Below are positions 52,091 through 63,291 of a DNA stretch of 64,000 bases, piece by piece. Below the pieces are notes generated by a model. That model made no database searches. It was given only the letters and a program-made list of their open reading frames with translations, and was not told where the DNA came from. Within the stretch, counting starts at the first letter, position 1. Each line of letters opens with the position of its first letter. The DNA is from Hippopus hippopus (taxonomy: Eukaryota; Mollusca; Bivalvia; Cardiida; Cardiidae). The DNA lies in assembly GCA_946811185.2 (NCBI GenBank), contig OX328112.1, positions 15,109,215-15,173,214 of the forward strand. Reading direction: 5' to 3'. The position numbers and the translations under genes were made by a program.

Positions 52091-52315
52091 CACTTTATCA
52101 ATGGACTAAATTTGAGAGTAACCCAAATTAAAAGCATTTGCAGACCATCAGTTAAATGTTGAATGAATAATGAAACTGATTTATGGAAGGCTAGAAAACA
52201 TTGTAGGAAAAGGAGAAAATGCTGGTTACCAGCATTTTCTCCTTTTCCTACAATATTTTCAAAAGTCCTTTTCGATGGGGTTTGTTTTAACTCGGGAAGT
52301 GTGGTAAAGGGTTAA
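52087..52315 (+). mobile_element. piggyBac-like MITE, 229 bp
   Basis: Shares its left TTAA; right TTAA at 52312. Core 52195-52260 perfect, with ctaca and tgtag changes in both stems. Confidence 0.85.
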
Positions 52316-52615
52316 AGGACTTCAGAGCCTTTTCTTATCAGATAAAGATCCATTGATCTTATGATAATTTTTAACGTAAAAGGAGTCAATCTTTCAATGA
52401 CCTCATTGTGACAAAGTGTGTCATTGAGTCATCACTACCAGTGGTATCTAGTGCTATATCTTAGGTGTTGACAATAATTATGTTGGCTTGTATTTTGTCT
52501 GTCTTGAGTAATGCCAGGCTTTCTCCCAGCATATAATAGCTATATATTTCAGGATACTGGTGCAGTCAAATTTCTGTGCTATGGTATACAAAAAACTGAC
52601 CCTTGAATTGACAAA
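52316..52615. other. No gene seen
   Basis: Unassigned AT-rich sequence. Confidence 0.4.
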
Positions 52616-52760
52616 AAGGGGTCAGGTGGTTTAGCTCAAGTGGCAGAGTATGGGATTCTAATCTTGGTATATACTTGAAGGTGTGGGTTTGATTCCCATG
52701 ACTGGCTAACTAAAATAACCTATTGTGTGTAGGATAAGACTTTATATGCCATAATGTTCC
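52616..52760 (+). mobile_element. tRNA-like SINE head fragment
   Basis: ggtggtttagctcaagtggc (A-box) and gggtttgattcccatgactg (B-box), spacing about 60 bp, followed by an untypical body. Confidence 0.55.
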
Positions 52761-52825
52761 GTATTGACAAGCCCCAATAATGTTCCATATTGATGATCTC
52801 CCTCTAATTAACGCTTCCCCAGCTT

Positions 52826-54679
52826 TTTATACGCCCGTCGAAGACAGGACGTATTATGGGATCACCGATGGTAGTTCTTTGTCCAGAGCATAACTTTGTC
52901 ATCACCAGTCCGATTGACTTGAAACTTGGCATTTGTGTTTGTTACAATAATATGGAGTGCAGTGCGAAAGAACCATAACTCTACATTGTGCTGTCTTTGA
53001 GTTATTTCCCTTTGATCGTCATTTTTACAGCATTTTCTGCTTGTCCGGAATATAACTTTGCCATCTCTAGTCTGAACATCTTCAAATTTGGTATGCATGA
53101 TTGTTGAAAAATTACGGAGTGCTGTGCGCAAGAACCATAACTCTTCCTAGCACAAATTTTGAGTTATTTCCCCTTTGATCTTTATTTTTATAGCATTTCT
53201 TGCTTGTCCGGAGTATAACTTTGTCATCTTAAGTAGGAATGACTTGAAATATGGTATGCTTATTTGTTTCAATATTTGGAAGTGCAGTGCACAAGAATTG
53301 TAACTCTATCTCGTGCTGTCTTTGAATTATTTCCCTTTGATCATCATTTTTACAGCATTTATTGCTTGTCCGGAATATAACTTTGTCATCTCAAGTCAGA
53401 ACGACTTCAAACTTGGTATGCATGTTTGTTGCAATATTACGGAGTACAGTGCTCAAGAACAATAACTCTACCTAGCGCGGATTTTGAGTAATTCCACTTT
53501 GATCTTCATTTTTATAGTATTTCTTGCTTGTGCGGAATGGAACTTTGTCACCTCAGGTCAAATTGACTTGAGACTTGGTAAACATGCGTATTATGGGATC
53601 ACCCATGGCATATGGGCGTCTGGGCGGGCAGGCGGTGTCTAGTTCTTTGTCTGGAGCATAACTTTGTCATCTCCAGTCCAATTGACTTGAAACTTGGCAT
53701 TTGTGTTTGTTGCTATAATATGGAGTGCAGTGCAAAAGAACCATAACTCTACCTCATGCTGTCTTTGAGTTATTTCCCTTTGATCATCATTTTTACAGCA
53801 TTTTTTGCTTGTCCGGAATATAACTTTGTCATCTCTAGTCTGAACATCTTCAAATTTGGTATGCATGATTGTTGAAAAATTACGGAGTGCAGTGCACAAG
53901 AACCATAACTCTTCCTAGCACAAATTTTTAGTTATTTCCCCTTTGATCTTTATTTTTATAGCATTTCTTGCCTGTCAGGAGCATAACTTTGTCATCTTAA
54001 GTAGGAATGACTTGAAATATGGTATGCTTATTTGTTGCAATATTTGGAAGTGCAGTGCACAAGAATTGTAACTCTACCTCGTGCTGTCTTTGAGTTATTT
54101 CCCTATGATCGTCATTTTTACAGCATTAGTGCTTGTCCGGAATATAACTTTGTCATCTCAAGTCAGAACGACTTCAACCTTGGTATGCATGTTTGTTGCA
54201 ACATTACAGAGTACAGTGCGCAAGAACAATAACTCTACCTAGCACGGATTTTTAGTAATTCCACTTTGATCTTCATTTTTACAGTATTTCTTACTTGTCC
54301 AGAACGGAACTTTGTCACCTCAAGACAAATTGACTTGAGACTTGGTAAACATGTTTGTTGCAATTACGAAAAGTGCAATGCACTGCAGCCGTAACCTTAC
54401 CTAATGCCCTTTTGGAATTATTCCCTAATCATTATTTTTTTTTTTACAGCTTTTCATGCTTCTCTACAATATAACTTTGTCTTTTCGTGTTGGAATGACC
54501 TGAAACTTTATATGCATGTTTCCTTAACGTTAAAGGAGACATTCATGCCTATTTCAATCACTTACATGATTTCTGCTGCACTACTATTTTCCTCTACCTG
54601 CTCTTTATAATTATTATCCCCCCTTGACAACTGGCGGTGGGACGGGCGTATCTTGCGACAATTTGCCGCTCTTGTTCTT
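52826..54679 (-). repeat. 'tacgcccgtc' repeat with two-level tandem structure
   Basis: Inverted ends: atacgcccgtc (52830) and gacgggcgtat (54643). About ten subunits of 163-165 bp, each opening with a version of gcttgtccggaatataactttg (53039, 53204, 53367, 53528, 53807, 53969, 54131, 54294). A larger unit of 768 bp is present twice (52875-53642 and 53643-54400), so subunits four or five apart are more alike than neighbours. Minus-strand frames near 52862-53131 and 53639-53899 are repeat artefacts. Confidence 0.8.
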
Positions 54680-55186
54680 AACTGAAAACTGGCTCACCAG
54701 ACGCTCAATCCATCGATAAAGTTGAAATAAATTGTAAGATTGACAAACTGACACTCATTGAGTGCAGTTCCTAGATCAGGCAGCATGTTTTGCCATCTTT
54801 TCTAAATCTACTCTGCCCAAAAAGACAAATGTAGTTCTTACTGATTACCGGTACTTCTAAGGAGTTTATTATAGCACAAGATGCAGTTGATACGCAGATG
54901 GAAATCCTGATAGTAAACAGAATGCACTTTCAATAGCATACTGGTTTAACAACTTTCAAAATGGAATTACTGTATACTTTTTAATCCAATATCTGGCTAT
55001 AAATTTATAGTAATCTCTGCCTCAGACATGTAAAATAACTTTCAAAATGGCATAGATGTAAGTCAAACTGTACAGAATCAGTCTAATCTTCGAGTCTACT
55101 GCGGTAGTTGTTCGATGTAAATTTATTAGGAAAAAGTCTGTTCAGTAGCAATGGAAGTCAAACTTGTTTTTCTGGTCGTAAAAGAT
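54680..55186. other. No gene; small repeat fragments
   Basis: 54770-55130 carries degraded pieces of the small palindrome family (aatcagtctaatcttcgag). Confidence 0.35.
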
Positions 55187-55346
55187 TTAAACCTTTACCT
55201 CACCAGCATTTTGTCTTTTTCCCACAATGTTTTCTACCCTTTCAAAGGCAGATTTTCAGTTTTTGAGTCACAATTCAGTTGTCATCAGCAAAATTTAATG
55301 CTTTCAATTTGGAATGGTCTAAAATTTTGTATCTGGTAAAGAGTTA
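55187..55346 (-). mobile_element. piggyBac-like MITE, 5' deleted
   Basis: Left end acctttacctcaccagcat joins directly to the right stem; long arm complete to tggtaaagagTTAT. Confidence 0.7.
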
Positions 55347-55458
55347 TCTCCTTCTCTACTAACCCCAGAAACTCCACTTTTTTTCTGGAGGTGTAACATA
55401 AGACCTCCCCACTGTTAAAGTTGTCTGCAGTCTAATTTTGCCAGCTGCAAAAAGTGCA

Positions 55459-55688
55459 AAAACCCTTTACCACACAATCCTTACTTTTAACAACATTGAG
55501 AAATATAGATTTTGAAAACAATGTGGGAACAGGAGAAAATGCTTGTAACCAACATTTTCTCCTTCTCCTTCAATGCTTTCTACCCTATCAAATGCAAAAA
55601 TTCCTCATTTTGAGTCACTTTTCAATTGTTGTCTGTAAAATTTTTTAATTTGGACAAGTCTAAATTTTGTCTTTTGGTAAAGTGTTGA
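55459..55688 (-). mobile_element. piggyBac-like MITE
   Basis: Left flank AAAA, ends ccctttaccacacaatcc and tggtaaagtgTTGA. Centre tgtaaccaac. Confidence 0.8.
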
Positions 55689-55787
55689 GTCATCATTAGA
55701 AATGAAGGAGTTGAAGGATATAATTTGAAAAGATGGACAGATAACGTCATTCATAATTGAAATTCATTTGTCAGTTATCTTGTCAGG

Positions 55788-55976
55788 TTAATCCTGAAAA
55801 TGACTTTATCATTGCTTCACACTTTACTTTACTGGTACAGAGCATTTTCTGCTTTTCCCACAATGTTTTCAAACCCTTTCCAAAGACAAATGGTATCATC
55901 AGAGCAACATTCAATTTGTTGTCTGCAAATGGTTTTAATATTTACTAGTATAACATGTTGTTTGGTTAGAAGGTAA
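55788..55976 (-). mobile_element. piggyBac-like MITE, decayed
   Basis: TTAA then tcctgaaaatgactttatc; right stem gagcattttctgcttttcc; long arm and gttagaagGTAA. Confidence 0.6.
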
Positions 55977-56086
55977 GTTATTTATTAAAACAGTGTAAAA
56001 TCAAGATCAGCTTCCAAAAAAGGTGTCTACTCTCAGATGATGAAAAAAGTGGGCTTGGCCATTAATAGAATGGTATGAGGCAACAT

Positions 56087-56315
56087 TTAACTCTTTACCA
56101 CACAATCCCAAGTTTTAACAATCCTGGTAGAGAAAGCTTGTAAAAACCTTGTGGGAAAAGAAGAAAATGCTGGTAACCATCATTTTCCCCTTTTCTCACA
56201 ATGCTTCCTACACTTTCACTGCCAAAAAGCATAATTTCAGCCACATCGAAATTATCGCGTGCAAATGCTTTCAATGTGGATGACTCCAATTTTTGGTCTT
56301 TTGGTAAAGAGTTGA
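56087..56315 (-). mobile_element. piggyBac-like MITE, 229 bp
   Basis: TTAA at 56087, TTGA at 56312-56315 shared with the next copy. Core centre ggtaaccatc. Confidence 0.83.
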
Positions 56316-56540
56316 CTCTTGACCAAATGACAAAGTTCTAGCCTTGTTCAAATTGACAGCATTGGACGACAACATATCAAATGTGGCTGATACAAAGAAA
56401 TTTGTCTTTTAGAGGGCAGAAAACATTGTGGGAAAAGGAGAAAATGCTGGTTACCAGCATTTTCTCCTTTTCCTACAATGTTTTCAAAAGGCCTCTTCCT
56501 CAGGGTCGTTAAAACTCAGGATTGTGTGGTGAAGGGTTAA
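56312..56540 (+). mobile_element. piggyBac-like MITE, 229 bp
   Basis: Starts at the shared TTGA (actcttgaccaaatgac), ends ggtgaagggTTAA. Core 56418-56484 nearly perfect with GGTTACC. Confidence 0.85.
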
Positions 56541-56976
56541 AAACTTTTATCACAGTATGTTTCAGGCTTGTGCAAGATTTACCCTTTGAAAACAATCAGT
56601 TTCGACACTCCTGTGGAACAAAGCTTTTGAGAAAAATGAGAAAATACTGATTCGTAGAGAACAGTGTAGACTCAAGATCAGGCTGTGCATTCTGTGGAGT
56701 CTGATTGTTACCTATGCTGTCCACTTTAGTATGTCTATTTGTGGAAAGGCTCTAAAAATGTTTTAAAATTGTTTTGAAAGAATGTATGATACAAAATTTG
56801 CTGACTAAACAAATTAAGATAATCTCCTGTCAAACAAAAATTGACTTGTCATAGAAATTAGGCTTCCAGCTAACTTCAGCCTTGTTTTTCTGTCAATTAT
56901 AATATGATATCAAAAGTCAGAAATCAAAAGGGAGTAAAACATCTAGTCAGTGCAGTGATCATTCTGTAACTGAAGT
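56541..56976. other. No gene; small palindrome copy
   Basis: 56660-56735 is a small palindrome family copy (gtgtagactcaagatcaggc / gagtctgattgttacctatg). Confidence 0.4.
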
Positions 56977-57205
56977 TTAACCCTTTACCACACAATCCTG
57001 ACTTTTAACGACCCTAAGAAATAAGCCTTGTGAAAACATTGTAGGAAAAGGAGAAAATGCTGGTAACCAGCATTTTCTCTTTTTCCCACAATGTTTTCTG
57101 CCCTTCCTAAAACAAATTTCAATTTTTCAGTCACATTTATTTTGTCATCTGCAACTGCTTTCAATTTGGACAAGTCTAAAATTTTGTCATTTGGTAAAGA
57201 GTTAA
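56977..57205 (-). mobile_element. piggyBac-like MITE, well preserved, 229 bp
   Basis: TTAA on both sides; the right one (57202-57205) is shared. Core 57032-57098 with GGTAACC. Confidence 0.87.
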
Positions 57206-57440
57206 CTCATTATTTCACAACAAAATTTCAGACTTGTCCAAATTGAAAGCATTAATTTTGCAGACAACATATTTGAGTAGGTGTAAAAGGATGGACTTTG
57301 TCTTTCATAGGATTGAAAGCAGCATTGAAAAAAGGTAAAAATGTTAGTTACCAGCATGTTCTCCTTTCCTCATTATGTTTTCAAAGGCTTTTTTCCTTAG
57401 AATCATGAAGCATGTGACTGGTTGGTAAAGTCTGGGTTAA
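57202..57440 (+). mobile_element. piggyBac-like MITE
   Basis: Shares TTAA on the left and TTAA 57437-57440 with a fragment on the right. Stems mutated (ttagttaccagcatgttctcc). Confidence 0.78.
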
Positions 57441-57500
57441 GTCTTTACCAGACAACTAAGGTCCATCACCAGCTATTTCTTCTTTTACCAGAATGCTTCC
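57437..57500 (+). mobile_element. piggyBac-like MITE end fragment
   Basis: TTAAGTCTTTACCAGACAAC, then a short fragment of the hairpin (caccagctatttcttctttt). Confidence 0.55.
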
Positions 57501-57688
57501 ATGACACAGCCTGACTTAAACAATTGTCCACAGAAGATAGTGAATTATAGGACAATATAAAAATACCCAAGATTTGCAGGATCAGTTTGTTTTTTTCAGA
57601 ATAGAACAGTTGTTTTATTTTGGGAAAGAGGAAAATAACCAATGACAATTCGGATATGAATGATCCAATCAGAAATTGTGTTACTTTC

Positions 57689-57916
57689 CGAAATCTTCAC
57701 CACACAACAAAGTTTTAGACTTGTCAAAATTCAAAGCATATGCAGACCAAAAGTCAAGGTAGCTCAAATGATGATCTTGCCTTTATTTATTTAGAAAAAC
57801 ATTGTGGGGAAAGGAGAAAATGCTGGTTACCAGCATTTTCTCCTTTTCCAACAATATTTTCTAAAGCCTTCTCCTTTAGTGTCGTTAAAAGTCGGGGTTG
57901 TGTGGTAAAAGGTTGA
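57689..57916 (+). mobile_element. piggyBac-like MITE
   Basis: Left flank CGAA, right TTGA (57913-57916) shared. Core 57794-57860, GGTTACC. Confidence 0.8.
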
Positions 57917-58145
57917 GTTTTTCCCTCATAAACCTGAGATTTAACCACCTGAAGGTAAAAGGCTTTTCAAAACACCATGGAAAAAGGAGAAAATGCTGAT
58001 GACTAGCATTTTCTCCTTTTCCGACAATGTTTTCTACCCTTTTTAAGGGAAATCCCAAAATTTCAATTTAAAATTTAAATTGAATTATTGTCAGCGAATG
58101 CTCCGTATTTTGACTACTAACTTTTGTCGCAAGATAAAGAGACAA
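57913..58145 (-). mobile_element. piggyBac-like MITE
   Basis: Starts at the shared TTGA; centre tgatgactagc. Right end ataaagagACAA. The long arm contains an extra palindromic aatttaaaatttaaatt. Confidence 0.72.
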
Positions 58146-58257
58146 TTTAGAGAATTTGCATGCAAGTTGAATGTGAATGTGGACCTTGATCTTCAGAATC
58201 TGCTGTCAGCACCTGACTTGAGGTTCATTAGATTTTATAAGATTCAGTTAACTTTTA

Positions 58258-58446
58258 TTCAGGCAATAAAATTTTAGGCTACTTTGTATTGAAAAGCATT
58301 AAATATTGCAGATGACAAATTAATTCTGGACTGAATTTTTGACATGCCTTTGAAAAGGTAGAAAACGTGGCTGCCAGCATTTCTGTCCTTTTCTAAATTT
58401 TTTTTTAAGGGTAATTAAAATACAGGATTGATTGGTAAATAGTTAA
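58258..58446 (+). mobile_element. piggyBac-like MITE, decayed
   Basis: Long and short arms present; the left stem is reduced (gtagaaaacgtggctgccagc). Ends tggtaaatagTTAA. Confidence 0.65.
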
Positions 58447-58826
58447 ACTTTGTTGTTTATGAGACAATAAAAGTGGAGTGAATCAAGTACTGTATTGCAG
58501 CAGTTGTCTCCCTTACTACAGGAAAAATGAGCTACACTGGGAATAAGCCTGCCCATGAAGCCTAAATGGAATTTGTCTTGCAGGAAAAAAGTCCTTAAGA
58601 GTTTTATATCGAGGCTTCCTGGATGGAATATTCCATTGAGGAGATTCAAGATTGGACTGTGCAGGCTTGGATCTTGCTTTATGAAAGTGAAGAAATTCAA
58701 TTGTCAATACTGAGGTTGATATAAATAAATGAAGTTTTCCATATATTCCAGGGCTCAGTTGTTTGATTTGGGCTGAGCCCTGTGTTGAACAGAGTAGATC
58801 TAAGATCAAAGACTCAGATTTGAAGA
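58447..58826. other. No gene recognised
   Basis: Minus-strand frames overlap here and run into the next MITE, which argues against their being genes. A short hairpin cagggctcag ... ctgagccctg lies at 58750-58783. Confidence 0.4.
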
Positions 58827-59055
58827 TTAACCCTTTCCCAAACGGCAAATTTTGGACCAGACCAAATTGAAAGCATTTTGCAGATGACAAATTAACAGTT
58901 GCAAAAAAGATGATTTTTCTATATGATAGGGTAGAAAACATTGTGGGAAAAGGAGAAAATGCTGGTTACCAGCATTTTCTCCTTTTCCCACAATGTTTTC
59001 AAAAGGCTTCTATTCCTGACCCGTAAAAACCAGGGATTGTTTGGGAAAGGGTTAA
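58827..59055 (+). mobile_element. piggyBac-like MITE, well preserved, 229 bp
   Basis: TTAA on both sides. Core 58935-59001 perfect with GGTTACC. Confidence 0.88.
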
Positions 59056-59075
59056 GTAGTAAAGAAATTTAATGC

Positions 59076-59212
59076 TTAACCACACACAAAATTTTTAGAC
59101 ATGTCCAAAACAAAAGCATTTGCTGACGACAAAATAAAATTAATGTTGTTCAAATTACAGGATTTACCATTGAAAGGGAAGACATTGTGGGAAAAGGAGA
59201 AAATGCTGGTAG
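59076..59212 (+). mobile_element. piggyBac-like MITE, 3' truncated
   Basis: TTAA, long arm, left stem to aatgctggta, then cut by the tandem repeat that follows. Confidence 0.7.
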
Positions 59213-59560
59213 CTAAGAAATAGGGCCGAAACTTAATTGAGAACTGAAAATTCAAAGGGCAATTATAATAGAAAAATTGGCCAACTAGAAATGCTGATGA
59301 TACAGGCACGTCCTCCATATTGAGAAGCCTTGAAGTTTGATTAAACTCCATTCCATGATTGCTGAGAGATATCTCGGAAGTGAAATAAGGTGCTAAAAAT
59401 TCAAAGGGCCATAACTAGAGCAAAACTGACATAGCAGAAGAACATACAAACAATATGAAAATGTCCTCCCTCAAAGGAAGCTTCCCTTTCAGTCTTGTTG
59501 AATTCCATCTAATGATTTGTAAGAAATAGCAGAAAGTAAAGAAGCAAATTAAGCCAAGAT
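59213..59560 (-). repeat. Tandem repeat of about 149-bp units
   Basis: Two units starting ttcaaagggc at 59251 and 59400, each with gctgagagatat-like and gaagcttccct-like blocks. On the minus strand this resembles arrays common in bivalves. Confidence 0.6.
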
Positions 59561-59890
59561 GAAGCAGTGACCATAATTTTTCGAATTCTGCGAATCTCTG
59601 TATTCTGGTTTGATGATTTTCGTCTAAGTTATGGTCCTTTTAAAAAAAATTCTATTATTGAAATATGAACAGTTGAACGGCAACCCATTTGGAGAGTGTA
59701 AATTGAACTCTGACAGATATTTTTTTTGTGACATAAGCACATTTTTGAAGCATCACCCATCTCTCTGATGGCTCTTGTGTGACTGTGATCTTGAAATCTA
59801 TACACTGTATAACTATAGGCACCTTGAATTATAAAACTGTGTCAATAAAATTGACAAAAAAAGAGGTTTTACCTTTCTAACGAATGAAGT
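59561..59890. other. No gene seen
   Basis: AT-rich unassigned sequence. Confidence 0.4.
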
Positions 59891-60118
59891 TTAACCCTTT
59901 ACCACACGACCAATTTTAGACCTGTCCGAATTGAAAGCATTTGCAGAGGACAGTTTCAATGTGGATCATATGAAATGATTTTTCTTTGATAGGGTAGAAA
60001 ACATTGTGGGAAAAGGAGAAAATGCTGGTTACCAGCATTTTCTCCTTTTCCCACAATGTTTTCAAAAGCCTTCTCTATCAGGGGTGTCAAAAGTCATCAT
60101 TGTGTGGTAAAGGGTTAA
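59891..60118 (+). mobile_element. piggyBac-like MITE
   Basis: TTAA on both sides; the right one (60115-60118) is shared. Core 59997-60063 perfect with GGTTACC. Confidence 0.87.
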
Positions 60119-60343
60119 CCCTTGTCCACACAGTCCTGAGATTTAATGACCCTGAGAAAAAGACCTTTTGAAAAAATTGTACGAAAAAGAGAAAATGCTG
60201 GTAAGCAGCATTTTTCTCTTTTGCCAAAATATATTCTCCATTCTCAAAAGCAAATGCTGCCATTTGAGCTATTTTTAATTTTTTGTCTGCAAATGCTTTG
60301 AAGTCAGACAGGTCTAAAAGTTTGTCATATTGTAAAGAGTTAA
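60115..60343 (-). mobile_element. piggyBac-like MITE, 229 bp
   Basis: Starts at the shared TTAA, ends tgtaaagagTTAA. Stems carry several uncompensated changes (gtacgaaaaagag, cttttgccaaaat). Confidence 0.82.
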
Positions 60344-60564
60344 AAGAACTAGAAATCATGGCTGTTGAAACAGATTTCTATCTCTGTAGTGAACAATAAT
60401 GACCTGTTTGATTCTCAGTATTATGTTTCATTATAATTATGTCAACTCACAATACAGGTAATTGCTTAAATGGGTTAATGACCAATCTATCTTTCACGTT
60501 GATCATACTTTATCAATTTTGCACTGCCTTAGAATATACTATTTTACAAAGTGTTACTTAATGT
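60344..60564. other. No gene seen
   Basis: AT-rich unassigned sequence. Confidence 0.4.
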
Positions 60565-60795
60565 TTAGTCCTTTGGCAATCAGTCCAATAGTTGAGGAAA
60601 CCTTACAAAAACGCTGTGCCAAATGGAGGAATTGACTGTGACAAGTAGTCTCTCCCTTTTTCCACAATGCATTTTTTCCTTGTCACACAATGTTTCCTAC
60701 CCTTCAAAGAGAAAAACCATTATATGAGCCACATTGAATTTGCAAATGCTTCCTTGAGGGCCAAATCTAAATTTTTGTTGTCAGGTAAAGAGTTT
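60565..60795 (-). mobile_element. piggyBac-like MITE, decayed
   Basis: Left end tcctttggcaatcagtcc; hairpin replaced by two partial right stems (cctttttccacaatgc and ccttgtcacacaatg); long arm and ggtaaagagTTTG. Confidence 0.6.
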
Positions 60796-60849
60796 GTCCT
60801 CAGTTTTGATATTTCAATGTCTAAAATTTATTTCATACTGTAACAAGCA

Positions 60850-61260
60850 ATGCTTTTTTATGCCCCCCCATTAAATGGCGGAAGGGCATATAGAGTTACC
60901 TGTGTCCGTGTGTGTGTTAGTGCGTGTGTGCGTTAGTGTGTGTGTCCCATTCTTGTCCGGAGCATAACTTCTACATTTATCAATGGATTTCAAAATAATT
61001 TTGCACACTTGTTCTCCTTAACAAGTACTAGTGTCATGCGAAAAGTTTGTTTCGATACGCCCAAGGTCAAGGTCACAGTTGAAGGTCAAATGTTTAAATT
61101 GACCTTGTCCAGAGCATAACTTCTACATTTATCAATGGATTTCAAAAAAACTTCGCACACTTGTTCTCCTTAACAAGTACTAGTGTCATGCAAAAAGTTT
61201 GTTTTGATACGCCCAAGGTCAAGGTCACAGTTGAAGGTCAAATGTTTAAATTGACTGTTC
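60850..61260 (+). repeat. 'tatgccccccat' repeat with 152-bp tandem duplication
   Basis: Opens tttttatgccccccattaaa, then ggcggaagggcatatag and a GTGTGTGTTAGTGCG-type tract. Two nearly identical 152-bp units follow (60953-61104 and 61105-61254), each with gagcataacttctacattta, caagtactagtgtcatgc and a repeated aaggtcaaggtcac block. Confidence 0.8.
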
Positions 61261-61534
61261 AACCCAATTTTACATCCTGCTCAGCAGAATTGTGATATGA
61301 AGATACAGTTTTGGTTTTTAAAAAGACTCATCCAAAGAACTATGCCAGAGAATATTGAGGCTGCAACCTACCCTTCAACTATAGTCCAGTGTGATAATAT
61401 TCGATCCAATTTGTTCCTGTCTCATAGAGGAAGTCCAACAAAGTAATTATTATTGCTATACTTCTCACTCTCATTCCTCAAGTTAAGATCTTCATAATCC
61501 TGAGTATAAGTAACTTTCAGTTGAAAGATTAAGG
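61261..61534. other. No gene seen
   Basis: Unassigned sequence. Confidence 0.4.
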
Positions 61535-61690
61535 AAAACGCTGAATAAAAAGAAGTTAATGCTCAAAACCAGCATTTTCTTCTTTTTTTCACAAAGTTTT
61601 CTACCATATGCAATACAAACCATATAATTTATTGTCAGCATATTGCTTTCAACTTGGACCAGTCCTCAATTTTGTTATCAGGTACAAATA
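61535..61690 (-). mobile_element. piggyBac-like MITE, 5' truncated
   Basis: Decayed hairpin (gctcaaaaccagcattttc) and long arm (tcaacttggaccagtcctc), end caggtacaaataatc. Confidence 0.6.
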
Positions 61691-62347
61691 ATCTTTTATC
61701 TGCTTGGCTATATATATAACAAACCTTCTTAACCCTGTCTAAGCTGTTATCCAAAACAACAATTTTCAGTAATACCTACTGATTCTCTCATATGACATAT
61801 CTGTGACCAATACCATTTAGAGGGGGCATTCGTGTCTCTGACACACCTATTTCTAGTCTATACTTATTGTAAAATTCACATGAAAGTTACAAGAATACCA
61901 GAGGTAAAATTGCCATTAACAAAAATACTGACATTTTTACCACATAGGTTGTTGCATTCGTACTCAGTGAAATTCTTTACTTAGGGCATTTTTCATTCAC
62001 GCTACACACCTTAGATTCCTCTGTGCCAAGTTAAGTGTCAAAATGTTACCAATTGGAATTTTATCCCTCAATACCTACCTTCATTCACACCTCCTAATTC
62101 AGTGTTAATCTTTCTTATCCTAATCTCGGTTATTCAACTTTCGGCAAAATTCTCTCTCGTTCAAGTTTTCTGTACTTGACTGTTAAAACTTTACCTCTTG
62201 AAGAGAACTTATTTGTATGGCAGAAGACCATTTTAGAAAACACTGTGGCAAAAGGAGAAAAAAATACCTGCAATGAAGTACATAACAATTATGGACATTT
62301 TCTGCTCTTTCATAGATACACTGTTTAGTATAATTTAGGGCTTGATT
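61691..62347. other. No gene; one hairpin fragment
   Basis: Only a left-stem fragment of the MITE family at 62232-62265 (agaaaacactgtggcaaaag) is recognised. Confidence 0.4.
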
Positions 62348-62360
62348 CACTGTAATTTTG

Positions 62361-62629
62361 CCCGCCCAGGTGGCTCAGTGGTGAGTGTGTCGGACTCATG
62401 ACCTGGTGGTTGTGAGTTCGATACCCGGTTGAGGCGAACTTTCTTTCCGGCGTATTTTTGCCTCTCACCTCTGCTGAAGCATGTGAGAAAAGTAGTCGGT
62501 GGCTTTGGAAAGAAAGTTGTGTTAGTACTGGTGTGAGAAAGCCAGGAAACACATGTGCGTCACCGACCGCCATGATATGACCTTAGCTGTTAAAGTGGCA
62601 TTAAACTCCAATACAACCAACCAACCAAC
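62361..62629 (+). mobile_element. SINE family 2, full length with target duplication
   Basis: tRNA-like head with A-box (ggtggctcagtggtgagtg), a CAT anticodon-like loop (actcatgacc) and B-box (gagttcgatacc), a body (gcgaactttctttccggcg), 3' end gctgttaaagtggcattaaa and a (CCAA)n tail. Direct repeats cactgtaattttg (62348-62360) and cactgtaatttttg (62630-62643) flank it. A 5'-truncated relative lies at 22520. Confidence 0.88.
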
Positions 62630-62847
62630 CACTGTAATTTTTGAGATGGCTCACTGCATATTCACAGGCTGGTCTGTGTAATAGTGTAACCCCCATAGTG
62701 AGTGCATCAACTTAATAAATTAATCTTTTCAAATAGCAAAAGCAGCAAGAACATTGCTGTTTTGTATGCTACATATAAACTGACAGTGCAGGTCCAGATT
62801 AGACTTTGTTCTCTTGGGGTCTGATCTATATCTATATTATCAATGAT

Positions 62848-62892
62848 TGCAATAGATTGATTGAATGGTGTTTCACGCCACTTTCCATGTTG
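62848..62892 (-). mobile_element. SINE 3' end, minus strand
   Basis: On the minus strand: atggaaagtggcgtgaaaca, ccattcaatcaatc. Confidence 0.55.
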
Positions 62893-62962
62893 TTTCAGTG
62901 AAATCACGTCCACAGCTCACATATGCATGTAAAAATTGTCCTGGACCTCTGAAGTGTCTTCC

Positions 62963-63191
62963 TTAACTTTTTACCAGATGACAAAACTTTAGACTGTTCC
63001 AAATTGAAAGCATTAGCAGACGACAATATTAAAGTGACTCAAAAATTGAAAATTGTATCGGGAACGGTAGAAAACATTGTGGAAAAAGGAGAAAATGCTG
63101 GTTACCAGCATTTTCTCCTTTTCCCACCATGTTTTCAAAAGGCTTCTTTCACAGAGTCGTGAAAACCAGGGATTGTTTGGTGAAGAGTTAA
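62963..63191 (+). mobile_element. piggyBac-like MITE, well preserved, 229 bp
   Basis: TTAA on both sides. Core 63069-63135, GGTTACC, with one stem difference (ccaccatg). Confidence 0.87.
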
Positions 63192-63216
63192 GGACACTCC
63201 CATGAAAAAGCTAGTG

Positions 63217-63291
63217 CTTCCAGCAAGGCTTGAACCCAGGGCCTCCATGTTATGAGTCCTACAATTTATCTCTGAGCCATGCAGGAACCAG
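63217..63291 (-). mobile_element. tRNA-like SINE head
   Basis: On the minus strand: tgcatggctcagagataaat, a CAT-containing loop (actcataaca) and gggttcaagccttgctgga. Matches the head of the SINE at 13874-14075. Confidence 0.6.

Noticed and set aside
52862..53899. Two similar minus-strand open frames of 86-89 codons
   Set aside because: They lie in phase with the 768-bp higher-order repeat and are simply the same repeat sequence twice; no coding signal beyond that.
58516..58941. 141-codon minus-strand open frame
   Set aside because: Its N-terminal part is MITE sequence and the rest has no recognisable domain; a second frame overlaps it on the same strand.
62361..62440. tRNA gene (Met-like)
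   Set aside because: The head is followed by SINE body and tail and flanked by target duplications; it is a SINE promoter, not a tRNA gene.
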